Shown piece after piece: positions 12,250-24,479 of a stretch of DNA of 64,000 bases. Each line of letters starts with the position of its first letter. Position 1 is the stretch's first letter. Origin of the DNA: Phoronis australis (taxonomy: Eukaryota; Phoronida; Phoronidae). The DNA is taken from positions 436,650 to 500,649 of the forward strand of contig NMRA01000119.1 in the NCBI GenBank assembly GCA_002633005.1, written 5' to 3'. The notes beneath the pieces are model-generated. The model was not told the origin of the DNA, did not search any database, and saw only the letters and a program-made list of their open reading frames with translations. Both the position numbers and the translations under genes were made by a program.

Positions 12250-14270
12250 GAGTCAGTCGCGTATACTCCGATTCTTCCCTTGTCAAAGGAGAACTTCCGT
12301 CTCTTGATCTTGACAAATCTTGGATTTTCTTGCATACTCGATTCGGCAGTTAGTAAAGACTTGTTCCTTCAAATATATCGCCATGGTTTGTCATTCTCAA
12401 TCTCCTGCCATCGGTGGGTACAACTGATGACGAGCAGAAACCGGAGGCAGCGTAAAATTGGTAACGACAGGATGAGCGGGTGGTGTGTGCGCGCGTTTTT
12501 GTGTGTGCACACCGTTATCTTCCGCCACGGGTGAAACGCTGTTGGCTAAACATAATATTGGCAAGATACGACAACGTTACGCACCCTCGGCAGTACAGAA
12601 GGCAGAAAAATATCATTCACAAATTGTATAAGGGAGAGTCTTGAGTGTGAAAATGGGTGCGCATCCAGCTCATAAAATAGATTTTTTATAACTAGGGAAT
12701 ACATCATTGTCGATGAGAAACGCCGACAAACTTGCCAACACATTTTTACTTTGATATTCAATTAAGTCGGGTATATAAATGTAAAGTCCAGATTTGTAGA
12801 AATCAACGTCTCAGTCTCGGAAACGATAGAAAGACATTTTGATGATCAGACTCACATTTCAGGTCTTGTCTAATGGGACTTTTTGACGCTTGACAAAAAT
12901 GTACGTAGTGTTTTGTAGAGATAAACAGACCAGCCAGGAAAACTGATGTTCAGTCCCATGAACATCATGTTTTATTAAGAAAAGTAAAATGAATTTTAAA
13001 AATTCACCGACGGAACATTTGACATGGTTAAAGTAAGCGTTATTAATATTTATTCTCGCTACCTTATATTTATATGAATACCCTAATTAAATATTAAATG
13101 AATTGATGAATTGTTTTTTATGTTAAGAACTTTTTTAATTTTTCCACTGTGTATGCCCGGTCGCAAGTGAATATTTTCCCACCCGACTTTAAACCAGTGA
13201 AAACGGGGTTGCTACAACGCCTTTTGATGTAAAATGAGAAATCTTTACTGCGAAGATTATAAATACCGGTAGTCTCATTCTGTGCTTCTGAAAGTGTTTT
13301 TGCCATGAAAGTCAAGTATCTTGCTTGTAAACGCCAACGTTGCGATTTCTTTCGTCAATCTGCACTTCAAATACATGCGAAATAACCCTTGAATTTAAAC
13401 ACTAAGGTTGCTGTAGAAGAGTATTATGAAGAGCATGGAAACATTGAACAAATTTTCTTGGAATGTTGTTTCCTGCGTCATTCCAAGCGTGGAGACAATG
13501 GTTTATTTTTAACGGTAGCATTGAGATCGGCCACAAGGTAGCGCATAGATAGTCCCGACATGTCAATCAACCTATAAAAATTCCAACCAATCAGTCAGCG
13601 GGAAAATGTAACCACTGCATCTTTGGCTTACAAGCATTCGTTGCTATCGAAAAAAAAAATTGCATGCGGCCCAATACTTGAATTGCATTGGCTCAGCCTT
13701 TTATCACGGCAATTTGCGAATACACAAATTACGGATTTTGAATCAATACTTGTTGGTTCATGAAACTTACCGCTGAAACAGATGACACCCCTCACCTGGG
13801 CGTACATAGTGGGCCTAGCTCTACGCTTTCTTGTAATATCAACTTGCCAGTTGCGGATTTCTTTTCGCTAGCTACAACAGATGGCTATCAGAGATTTCTG
13901 ATTCCTGCTCGTTTTTGTTTTCAGTAAAGGAAACCTCGTGGACAATTGGAGAACTGCTAATTGTTTTATAACTTCAACCTTTTTATAGGAAAGTCGTTGG
14001 TCGTGTCTATTCGTAGGCAAAAACATGAACCTTGTCAAAACTGGCAATTAATATGGATGTGAAAATTTTAACTCAATGAGCTGATAACTTGTCCCTTTTC
14101 GAGACACGGAATCTACAACTTTTGTTGACGGATGTTTTCTTGCCCCATCATCCACTTGTCTTTCTTTAGGGAGTATAATAAAACGGCAGCAGATTCATTT
14201 GATTGCAAGCATTCTGCCCCTGTCTTAATCAAGATGTTCTGGCTTAATAGCATGAACACATCCACCCTAT
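12250..14270. other. Intergenic DNA, nothing supported
   Basis: Short open stretches without splice-compatible or protein-like character. I see no repeat family member or RNA gene here. Confidence 0.4.
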
Positions 14271-14408
14271 GCAATCGAATTGGTCCGGAAGGTACGTATA
14301 ACGTGTTTTAGGCTTCAGCCACCATTTTGTATAATGAATAATGTAGCTCCTATCCTTTGGTTTGGACTGCCAGACGCAGGAAACAAGTATAATATTGTTT
14401 TCTTAAAT

Positions 14409-14956
14409 CTATTTTTCACACAAACTTGGTCCAGTCCTGGGCATTTCGTCGATGTGCTTCAGTCGTCCGTGCATCATTTCGTCAAATGCCACAAATCTCG
14501 CAAACTCGAGCTTTGAATGGTGGCGTTTTAGGGACACTGTCCGCTCATCCGAGTTTAGAGTAGCGGCTGTAGAAACATTCTGTTGTCGAGTCTGTGTCGT
14601 TGCTGTCGTCTGCTTCTTTGCTTTCATCGTCAGATGTAACTGGGGTGACGGATTCACTACCAAAACTTTGAAAATCAGTAGAATCCGACGAATACTTCTT
14701 GCGTTCCACAAGTACAGTCTGAACTGTCGTTGTCTTGACCTCAGATGAGCCGTTTGGCTGCGACGGCGAATTGTTCTTTGAACGCTGCCATCTTTTTCGA
14801 GGTTTTTCTTTTCGTTTTTTCCTATACATCAGTCACGAACAGTTCATTCAACATTCCAAAGCCCATTGCTACCGTAGCCACCGATACTTCTACTTCTTTC
14901 TGAAACAATTTTCTTTCCCTTCGCTCTGAGTAAATGACTGATTGTGCCGATGTCAT
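14409..14956 (-). pseudogene. Possible broken gene, unrecognised, Ser/Lys-rich
   Basis: An ATG at 14956-14954 opens a 44-residue frame (MTSAQSVIYSERRERKLFQK...) stopping at 14822. A second frame, 14829-14545, begins with a basic block (KKRKEKPRKRWQRSK, nuclear-localisation-like) and passes into an acidic Ser/Asp-rich stretch (VTSDDESKEADDSNDTDSTTE without its first residue). A third frame to 14409 continues with FARFVAFDEMMHGRLKH. The three frames follow each other with short overlaps, which suggests one protein broken by two frameshifts or by sequencing errors. No family recognised; a regulatory or transposon-derived nuclear protein is a guess only. Confidence 0.35.
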
Positions 14957-14999
14957 CAAAACGTCATGCTTCATGACCTCATTTTGATGTGTTGGACCC

Positions 15000-16320
15000 A
15001 GTCGAATAAAATTAAATTCAATGTCAAGATTACTGTAATTGGGTTATTTTTAGATTAAATTATTTAGCGCTTTGAAAATTATTACTGAGCTATGGAGCCT
15101 GTCAATCTAACTGGCGGTTCTCAACTCTCTCAAGGAGCAAACAATGGGTGTGCAACCAGCTTTCGGCGCACATCGGTTAACCCGACACACAATCCCATAA
15201 AAGCTACAAGTGCTAAACTGCCCCCGTGCCCACCCGAAAGGGAAAAATATTCAAGACCTGCAAACTTATTGAGACAATGTGACGTGACTGTATTTCTACT
15301 GTTATATTCGTGTCAGAACAATGCCAGACACGTTTTCACCAAACATTTGTGTTCAAATGTCTCTTTTACGTGACAAGTTAGCTGTAAAAAACGTAATGTT
15401 TCTTGCATATAAGATTTCCCGCCTTATATTTTCAATGGCACGGGGGGATCTAACTTAAGCGATCAGGAAAAGCAACTTGAAAAAGACACTTTTGAGATAA
15501 TTACCCAATAATGGAAGTGTACACCACATTTTAGTACATAACAATGAAGATTACAATTTGCCACACGAGAAAGTAAACACCATTGGCACCAATTTACCAA
15601 GCCCCAGGTCGTCAACGTTTTCGCCCAAATTTTGAAGTTCCTCCCTTTTCTACCACTTGGGCGTATGAACACCTGACGGGCACCCGGTGGGAGAGTTCGT
15701 AAGACGGGTATCTCTTTAGGGTTGGGGGTCTCTCCCTAAAGATAAGATTTTTAACACTTCTTGATCTTTCTGTGAATTTCGTTTCATTCCAATGGTAGTC
15801 TATTATAGTCTAAGAGTTTAAACTGCCGAAATCTTTGTTTACTATCACCCATACTTTCTTTGAGTACTTTGAAATCCACAAAACTTATACATGAGACCAA
15901 AAAGCTAATTTGGCTGAGTGGCAGATGTCGCAGAGCCAGAATCTTTTAACTTGACAAGTTTGAAGAGACATCGGTTTTACGGCATGAAAAGCATTTTGGG
16001 GTTGTTAATGGATGGGATAGACTTCTTGCAGTTATTACCTTTGATCAGAGCAGTAAAACAACAATAATCTGTTGCGTTTGTGATTTTATTACAAATTGCG
16101 AATTCTCGCCGTTGTTTGCCAGGCATTCGCTTAAAATAGTGTCATATAGCGAGTGGATTTAGCTCCAACAGCAATACGTTTGACTGAGACCGCGGGGGTC
16201 GCAGGTTAAATTCCACGCTGAGGCTTTGAGCCAACTTCGCGGTGTCAGGTCAAACGGTACGTGGGGCAAACTGAGGATTTTCTCGACAAATACCTGTTCT
16301 CGCCGTCGTGTACTCAAATT
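15000..16320. other. Intergenic DNA, nothing supported
   Basis: No conserved exon, RNA gene or repeat copy recognised up to the Mutator-like element. Confidence 0.4.
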
Positions 16321-16337
16321 TATGGCAACTTGAAAAC

Positions 16338-18181
16338 CTCGCTGGTTCCCTGCGTGCTTAGCCCAGCCAGCACGCAGGTATCACGCAGTGGCACGCGCTT
16401 TAGCATTGGTCGATGTAATCTTGGCAGTCATTGGTTAGCTTTACAACACCGTGAAAAAATGGCGGATTGTGAACGATTTTTAGCCTTGTCATGCAAGTGG
16501 CGTCGTACACTCTATCACAGTGCTAAACGAAAGTTAGCACTGTAGAATGTTGTTTAATATGGCCTCCCATTGGTTAAAGTAATGAAACTGACGTCATAAC
16601 ATTCAGCCATTCCCATTGGTTGAAAGTTGGGAAACCCCTTTCAGTTTACAAATTGCGAAGTGTGGCGACCACGGATTTTAGTAGTTGCATTTTATTAAAA
16701 CGGACAGTGGTGGGAGTGAATGAGACCAAGAAAACCCCAATACAGTGGCTTAAGCCGAAACAAATCCGATGTACAAAGGTGTGTGTCAGTGGTGGCGATG
16801 TGGTCNGTTTGAACATGTATAGTTTTCAAATCTTGTTATATTTTACCAAATTTAGACTAGATCTCTCTGTCAGGGATGGACAAGTTCTCAGCCTTCACAA
16901 AGCGACCAATTCTCTTGTCATAAATAAATCCAACAACAATCTTCTGAAGAAATACTATTCTTTTTATTCTTTAGACAAAAGTGTAGATATTTTTGCCATC
17001 ACAAACTCATCGGAAATATTGCTTTTGTGTAATTCACGAGTTAGTGGTTTGCTGCCATTCTTTCGTCGCTATCGTTTTTTGTGTTAATAAACAGGCGCTT
17101 GGGTTTATCGCAAATGACGTCACTCAATAATATATATAAGAAAACATAAAGGTTGGACACTCGAAATCTGTTTGCTCAGAATTTTCTACTCAAATGTGCA
17201 TGGAACTCCACGAAACTAGCATCGGACAACTCTTAAAATACTTTCTTTCATTTGGCGACAAAAATGACAAAAGATTGCCAAAATCGCAAATTCAAGGACG
17301 TGATTCCGTGATGTCATGGCAGACGGTCTTCGCACATCCGGGTTTTTGAAGGACGCTCGCGAGCTAAATTCGAAAGTCTACTTTCGCGCGGCTTTCATAA
17401 TCAATCCCTCGACTACTTGATCATGAGAAGAAGAGAGCACTTTATTGTCAAATAAATGTAATTACTCACATATTTGTGTCAAATATAAATTATCTTGATA
17501 CTGTATTGATATGCGAAGTTTTTGTGTACTGTGATTTCTTATGAAGGTTTTACTTTTGGCCAAAACCATTGAGTTAACTCGTCGGCCACGCGCATTGTAA
17601 TACTTGCACGGACTGCGTTTCCNCATTTTGTTTACATCGGAAGTAAAACCAAGGCATGCGCATTGATGCCCACACACGGAATTCCGTGTGTCGGTCATCA
17701 TGTTTCCACAGGGCCACTTTGCAGTATAGGTGGCGCTGTGTCAGAGGGTAGTGGCGTCGCAGCAACTATTTCGTTTCTGCAGTGATGTTTAATAGCCGCG
17801 TGCTTGAAGCACATACATGCACAATAAACACATATTATGTGGCCGATTTAACCGGTGTGTTATTCATACTGTATAAGGACACTGTCGTAAACAAAAGTCA
17901 TCGACAGTAGAAAGATGCATTCCGAAAAGGCTCAGTCACAATTTCTAGGCTTCACATTTCCTGAACATAAATTTTAAGCACCGATTTGTCTGTACAACAG
18001 ACCACATTTACACTTCAGTCCATCAGTCATGCCAGTTTGTTAGCGCAAAGCGCTGCCTGTTGAGAATTCGACTAGCCAATCAGAAACGCCGGTGTAAAAT
18101 AATTTACCGAGGAAAATTAAGTGATACCTGCGTGCTGGCGCGGCTACCGCCCCACCTAGCGGCACGCAGGGAACCAGCGAG
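16338..18181. mobile_element. Mutator-like element, non-autonomous, 1844 bp
   Basis: Terminal inverted repeats CTCGCTGGTTCCCTGCGTGC (left) and its exact complement at the right end bound the element. The same 9 bp, CTTGAAAAC, lie outside both ends (16329-16337 and 18182-18190), a target-site duplication of Mutator size. Subterminal GCCAGCACGCAGGTATCAC is also repeated inversely. No intact transposase is visible. A 280-bp block inside (16811-17090) matches DNA immediately beyond the right end. A 56-bp end-only derivative is at 39338-39393 and a short copy at 62981-63224. Confidence 0.8.
16811..17090 (+). repeat. Copy of flanking DNA inside the Mutator-like element
   Basis: About 280 bp beginning GAACATGTATAGTTTTCAAA and ending TTTTTTGTGTTAATA matches 18193-18444 with few changes and a deletion of about 25 bp in the outer copy. 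The outer copy starts 3 bases beyond the right target duplication. Confidence 0.8.
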
Positions 18182-18192
18182 CTTGAAAACTT

Positions 18193-18444
18193 GAACATGT
18201 AAAGTTTTCAAATCTTGTTTTATTTTACCAAATTTAGACTAGATCTCTCTGTCAGGGATGGACAAGTTCTCAGCCTCCACAAAGCGACCAATTCTCTTGT
18301 CATGATAAATAAACCCAACAACAATCTTAGAAGAAATACTATTCTTTTTATTCCTTAGACAAAAGTGCAGATATTTTTGCCATCACAAACTCATGTTAAT
18401 GGTTTGCTGCCATTTTTTCGTCGCTATCGTTTTTTGTGTTAATA
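18193..18444 (+). repeat. Flanking partner of the block at 16811-17090
   Basis: Same sequence in direct orientation, outside the Mutator-like element. Probably the original locus from which the internal copy was taken, or the product of a local duplication. Confidence 0.75.
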
Positions 18445-18449
18445 CAGTC

Positions 18450-20590
18450 GAGTCTCATATCTTTGGTTGGTTGTGACACATGACTTAGCTTTTCGCATGA
18501 ATATATTTCGTGGTTTGACGTCTCTGCGATACTTTGTTTGAAACGTTTCTCGGCAAGTTTGTAGTTCAACATAATTCCCCGCCTAAATTGTTGACAATGC
18601 CAGACGACTATCTATATGAAGCCATCCTGGGAGAGCCCTTAATTCGAGAAGCTACATAATTTAGAAACAGGAAAAATAACATTCTTAATTGTTACGTTCC
18701 AAAACATGCATGCATGATGTACTAATGGGTAATCAAATATAGTTGAAGCAAAAAAAATAACGCAGGAAGATGAAAAAACAACAAAAGTACTCGTTTAGAA
18801 CTATTATAAATCTCAAGTGACGTATTTTATGTGTGTTGGCAGCAAGTTTTCGCTTAATAATGCAGGTGTTGCATCGCCTATGTCATTCTGCGGACACAAA
18901 ATCTGGTGTCTTTCCAAGTGTATGAGAGGATTATCAGAAAGTCAGAATACGCAGAAGTGTGTAGTGTTTAATGCAATTGCTTTCGGAAATCTTTTGTAGA
19001 ATTACAGTCTTGTCAATTTTATAATAATAATAAAAAGTGTAATTGCCTAATTATATGAGTATTTCTTCTAGGCTTTTGTTTAAGGGAGTATTCACACATA
19101 ACGTCATCCAAAATTTGCTACTTTTNCCTTCTGTCATCACCCGTCATCATGATGTAAAGCACCCAGCTTCTAATTACGTCATCACATCTAATCCCTCTGC
19201 TTAGGCAGTGATGGAGTGGGTCTCTCGTTTGTCTGTGTACAGGCTTACATGGTAAATTTACTGAAATGTGATCAAATCTTGGAAGCGTGAAACGGCAGGT
19301 ACGGGTTTCGTAATTAGTCAGTTCCGCTGGATGAACCTGTTTCCTAACGGTATGAACAGTGAAGGAGATATTCTAAACAAACCACGTGATGCCATCACCA
19401 TGAATCTAACCCCTCCCCCTATCATAAATCGTCATCTTTTCCAAACCCCCTCGACTGATGACGTAATGTGTGAACGCTCCTTAAATGGAAAGCGACCGTT
19501 TTTGAGCTTGCCTGTAGTGAAATTACTGATCTCTAGTAATCTTGGAGACACATTTTCCTGCTAAAGCAGTTAAAACAAAGATATTTCTGACACGAGACTT
19601 CACTACGCCCTCTCATGGGATCTCGGAGTACTATTGAGCCAATGGTGAAGAGAAGTGAGTACGTAATTTCCATGGAACAATTGAATGTGACGAGGACGGT
19701 CCAACAAAAGGTACGTTTGGCTCTGCATTATGTACCCTACAAAAATGGCCAAATTTGGCTAATTTTGGAACATCATATCTCAGAAATGGCTAATTGGATT
19801 CACATGAAACTTATAGATTCTACTGCTTTGTGCACTGTTCTAATAAACTCTATTAGGAATTGCTTTTAAAATACCCACTTTTAGATGAGGGTCTTCTATG
19901 ATTTTCGTGAAGAAATTTTAAAGTTGCATAAAACGAAAACGAGATATTTTTGAAAACTGTGATAGCGTTTCTGAGATCGTACCATGAACATTTACATCAA
20001 ATAAAGTTCATACCTTTAGTATGCTAACAATGTGCATTTCGTTTTGCGTAAGTTACAACAGATATGGTCACGTGACACAACTATTAACAGGTTGATAAAA
20101 AGTCAAAAATGAAACTCCACAGGCTTTCTTCTTTCAGAAAGTACATGCTTTTACTGGTTTAAATATACAGTTTGCTACATGCAAATGCTTGCCGATAAGG
20201 CTCTACATAACCAGCCTAGTCAAGACGAAAATTGTATAGTTCACAGACACCTGCCAAGAGAATATGATTATGTTAACATTAAAAATGATTTTCCAAAGAA
20301 ATAAGCTAATCAAAAATGGTAATACAATCTTGCAATCCCAAAAGTATGTATATGCCAGACTCAAGGACGTCGTTGCGAACAGGACTAATCGAGGCAAATC
20401 GACCCGGCCTCTAACTCAGTCGACTAGGAACGCCCGGGTTATGTTACCGAAATGGCGAAATCTTGGAGATTAGCGAGAGTCGCGTTTTGGATGGGTCAAT
20501 GAAACACATATCCACAAACAAGTCAATTTACACAATGTTTCAGTTGCATTAGGAGCATCTTTTCTCGGAAACATCGCATGCACAATAAAT
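18450..20590. other. Intergenic DNA, nothing supported
   Basis: AT-rich sequence with short, unconvincing frames. No splice-consistent exons or clear repeats seen. Confidence 0.35.
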
Positions 20591-20636
20591 AGCCAATTGT
20601 CGCTGTTCTATCAGGGTCTATTTATGATTACAGAGA

Positions 20637-20762
20637 AAACAGGAGAGAAGGGGTTCGGAAAGGAGAAAAAGAGAGGGAGCGAGAGAAGAATAGACAGTGG
20701 GGAGGGGGAGAGGCTTGCGAGAGATCGGGAGAGAGATCGAGGGGGGGGGAGAAGGAGGAAGT
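20637..20762 (+). repeat. Polypurine (GA-rich) tract
   Basis: About 125 bases almost wholly A and G on the plus strand, including GAGAGATCGGGAGAGAGATC and a run of nine Gs. Low complexity; the open frames across it are artefacts. Confidence 0.75.
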
Positions 20763-20837
20763 TGGTACAAATATACACTCAAATGCACCTTTACACCCGA
20801 ATGTATTGTGTTTACATGGGAAAAATACATACCGTAA

Positions 20838-20992
20838 CAGGGGCGGATCCAGGATTTTGAGTGGGGTGGGGACAGGGCAGAGTATTAGCCAGGATTTTTC
20901 CAGTGAGACATTCGCACCCCCGAACTGGCAAATGGAATCTGGAAGAATTTTAGGGGGCGTGTCCTCCATGGCCCCCTTTAAATCCTCCACTG
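20838..20992. mobile_element. hAT-like MITE, CAGGGGCGGATCC ends
   Basis: Left end CAGGGGCGGATCCAGGATTT; right end the inverse type, AAATCCTCCACTG. The interior GACATTCGCACCCCCGAACT and CCATGGCCCCCTT recurs in inverse order at 47413-47569 and 45619-45753. Non-coding. CAG-GGCGGATC termini are typical of hAT-derived MITEs; that family name is an inference. Confidence 0.65.
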
Positions 20993-21040
20993 TGTAAAAA
21001 GCAAACACTCTACGGAAATTTACATTCGAGTACTAACAGC

Positions 21041-21420
21041 ATATAAACGGGGCTGAGGGACAAATTAAATTTCTGAGATCAGCCTCAACGCGGAATCGAG
21101 CCTAGTATACCTGAGGTCGCTTTCTAACGCTCTGCTGGCGGAGATAAATCCCACTCGACAAACAGCAGAGTCTTTTAAACGCATTTAACTGGTAACTGAT
21201 TTCACCGAATGACCTGCGAAATTAGTGATTTGTAATAAAATTACAAAACACAACAGATTTTGTTGCTTTGTAGCTCTACTGTTCAAACCTAATAACTTCA
21301 AGATGTCTATCCATCCTGCAACAATTCCAAAACAGCGTTTTTCGGCAGTAAAACCGATCCTGCCCTTTAAAGGTATACAGCGCGCCTTTCGAATTTTCTG
21401 CAGACTACGTGTACATTAAT
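21041..21420 (+). repeat. Dispersed repeat shared with 39545-39850
   Basis: Shared landmarks on both copies: ACAAAACACAACA-ATTTTG, TAGCTCTACTG/TAGCTCTGGTC, a block with GTAAAACCGAT/GTGAAACCAAT, GCGGAATC/GCGGAATT and TAAATCCCACT. A third partial copy is at about 40405-40515. Non-coding; type not recognised. Confidence 0.5.
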
Positions 21421-22770
21421 GGCAAGATTTTTTAAACCTTGTATTTCGATAGTAAGTGATTTTATGCTATTCTCGAAGACATGCCTATTTTTTTGCACCT
21501 ATGCCTGACGAGAACTTCGCGAGAGCCCTGGAAACAGGCTAGAGTTTGCGGCACTTTCCTAAGAAATTTTTCTTAATTTATGCTTGCCAAGGTGAAATCC
21601 GTTTTTCCGGTGGCATCCAGTTACGGTTTAAAAGTACAATTAATCTGTAGGCTACTTTAAAAATGGTAGAAATCGTAGTCACATACGTTTTTAAATACCG
21701 TAATCTAGCAGCTTGTAAACGTCGAAACTTATAGATATATACTGGACCGACAAGCACACGGTCATACACAACGAATGAAAATTTCAACGATAATTTAGAA
21801 TGGTGTCGAACCTAAGTTGCTTCCACAGGGCTGTCAGTTTAACGCCCTCACGGTCCGCACGGGCGTTCTCACAAACAGCGTCGTTTTCTCACCATGTCAT
21901 TCTTTTCTTACGAGTTGAAGTTATTTTCGTATCAACCACTTACTCTCAATTTTTTTCTCGTTCACCTTTTTGGACAGGTCGTAAGCCTAATAGCAACTCC
22001 TTGTCTCTCTCCATGACCTGAGTTCCTTGCACGTCAGTTCAAGAACGATTCATAAATGACGGTCTCGTTGTCCTTGAAAACGCATCGACACCACCTGAGC
22101 GTAAAATCGTTGTTACTTTGTATGGTTGTTCTTTGATTCTCATTTTGGTTCTTTTTATGCTGATTTGATATTGTATTGACGTGTAACATTAAATGAAATC
22201 GTAAGTTGAACATGAATTCTGTATTATGAATTGTCTACGGATTTCGTTAGGATAACATGTTTCTACACTTTAATAAGCGTTGAAATCACGTGCACTTACT
22301 GTAGGTCTTTAACGTTTGACATTGGACCTTTTTGTTCTCGTGGTTATACCATTAGTACAAAGCGTACCCTGGCGAGTGGTCACGAGCTAAATCTCGCACG
22401 CCAGAGGAACCCAGTACCAATCTCCAACTCAGTTTAGATGTTTAGAATGACCCACTGTAGCATTTTAAATGTTATTTGTAGAGATTTATGTCTTGTCCGC
22501 GAACAAGTCGCCCTCTAACCATGGTGTATTTCAATCCGAAATCACAGAAGTGCCAAGAAACCATAATTGTTCCGGAGAAAAGAAATCCGTTCACGAGAAA
22601 ACGAAATGTGGCCAACTGCCGCCAAAAACAAAGGAGCTGGCCAGGGTACAAAATGGGTTGCAGTTAAATAGAAATGAACTACAACTCGCAAGAAAAGAAT
22701 TTACATTACGCCTAATGGGAGAAGCTCACTGTTAATGAGAACACCCGTGCGGACTATGAGGAAGGAGGTT

Positions 22771-23772
22771 TAGTTGGCAGCCACTTATGGCTCGAGGCTC
22801 CTCGAGTTGACCACTTCCGTAACTATAACTATTCACACTATACGAGTGCGTCTCGTGCGACAAAAGCCTCAGTGTTGGTCACTCCTTGTACCAACTACTA
22901 TGATTGTTTTTCACTGTAAAATTGATTGATTACCTTGGCTAAGACATATCAGCTAAAATCTAGCCAAAATCACGTGCTCTCATTTAAAATGCACGGCAAT
23001 ACATCACGTAATCTCACGAAGTCTTCCTTTCAGTCTAGCGAGGTTCTAGATTGGTCTGTGAACCGAAAGCCATCAACGATCCGGTTGACCAGGTGGTACC
23101 AGCGAAATCAATCAATTGCAACCACTGTACCTGCTGATCAGTGGCAGGTTCCATGAAACAGTCCCTATTAGGGACTCAACCAAGTTCCCTAAATGTTTTG
23201 CTTATTTGTTTCGTTCATAACTCAAATATGTAATGTTAATTTTCTAACATCTTGCCTTTGTTACGAACTCCCCTTTGACTAATGAGCCCTTAATTTAATC
23301 AAAACAATTAGGGACTTAGTCCTTAAATTAGGAGTGTTGCATGAAAAGAATCCTACTTATTTTCAACAATACTGAAAATTCAAACGTAGAGTTCACACTC
23401 GATTTGTATCAAAGCCAAGTATTGGCCTAGTAATGATACTCAAACAGTATAAGAAAGGAAAATCAGTGTTTTCACAAGTCCACAAATGCACAGTAGATTT
23501 AGAGGACTTGGTTGAGTCCCTATTTGGGAAAGTTTCATGCAACCGGGCACTGAGTCCTTCGTGACGCAACGCGATAATGGCAGTTTGCAATAGGCCCCTA
23601 TACACCTTTTCTGGTCACTGGCCTTCCTGACCTGACGATCACAAGTCGGCAGTATTTCTCAACTCGCAATAAACAAGAGCAAACTCCAAATCGGTCAAGG
23701 AACTTACATGTACCTATAGGTTGGTCTTTGACCTTGCAGAGCAGTGGCGGATTTAGGGGGGCTCGGGGGGCG
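22771..23772 (+). repeat. 1-kb direct repeat, copy A
   Basis: Near-identical to 25813-26829. Starts TAGTTGGCAGCCACTTATGG and ends inside a GGCGGATTTAGGGGGGCTCG sequence, after which the copies diverge. Copy A lacks about 16 bases (GTAGCTGTCTCACGG) present in B. It contains a 398-bp foldback MITE (23147-23544). Confidence 0.9.
23147..23544. mobile_element. 398-bp foldback MITE (copy in repeat A)
   Basis: Ends GGTTCCATGAAACAGTCCCT and, inverted, GTTTCATGCAACC. An AGGGACTCAAC arm near the left end and GTTGAGTCCCT near the right give long inverted ends, with an inner pair of AGGGACTTAGTCC sites. Sister copies at 26204-26601 and 33953-34354. Non-coding. Confidence 0.75.
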
Positions 23773-23945
23773 AATGCAAAATGCATAGGCCTTGAACAAA
23801 CCCCGTTTTTAGCAATAAGGTCCACAAACACAAAAATTCGAGACTCCCTACATCCTTAAATTTTAGACTGGGCGCGCAAATGAGGCGAAATTCTGGTTAT
23901 TCCTGTGGCCTGCCCCCCCCCCCCCCCNCTGGAGTAGCAGTGACG
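23748..23945. mobile_element. hAT-like MITE remnant with poly(C)
   Basis: Begins CAGTGGCGGATTTAGGGGGG, holds a CCTGCCCCCCCCCC run with one N (23928), and ends near AGCAGTGACGAATCTG. Poorly resolved homopolymer in the assembly. Confidence 0.45.
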
Positions 23946-24479
23946 AATCTGATATTGAAACGTATTAAAAACTAACAGGAAACTACTGTTGACATTAAAC
24001 ATATAGTATGTAGCTTGATACAGTGATTTTGACTATCTGTTACTATGCTGTTTGAAAGTGTTGCTCTATTTCATGTAGTTTATTTTGATTAAAAAAAAGG
24101 TTTTTAAAAACACGTCTGCTACTTTTCTTTCAATGTATTGTTTAGTAGTCAATGATATGAAAGGGCTCATTGGAAATAATTTTCGTGGTTCCTCGATCTA
24201 GCGCAAATTTAGGGGCCATGTGTTGTCGCTGACGTATCCTTTCTGCTGGCAGTTTTGATAGCGTTTTATATTTTACACAATCTGCGTTCTTAAACTTCAC
24301 TAAGTGGGTTGGTTTTAGACAGTTCCTGGTATCCCAAAGTTTACTGTTATCAGGTACTTTCCAAAATGCTTACTCTCCGCCATCATCCATTTGACATCCA
24401 GTGTGAGAGCTCAGTAGACGCAAAAGTACATGTATAAGCTCATTATCTAATATGTCAAAATTACTGACCGCGTAGTTGA

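Noticed and set aside
16620-17087. 155-codon frame
   Set aside because: It lies wholly inside the Mutator-like element, contains an N, and half of it is the duplicated non-coding block.
22469-22735. 88-codon plus-strand frame with a charged C-terminal half
   Set aside because: It has an ATG but no recognisable motif, splice context or poly(A) signal, and ends just before repeat copy A; support is too thin.
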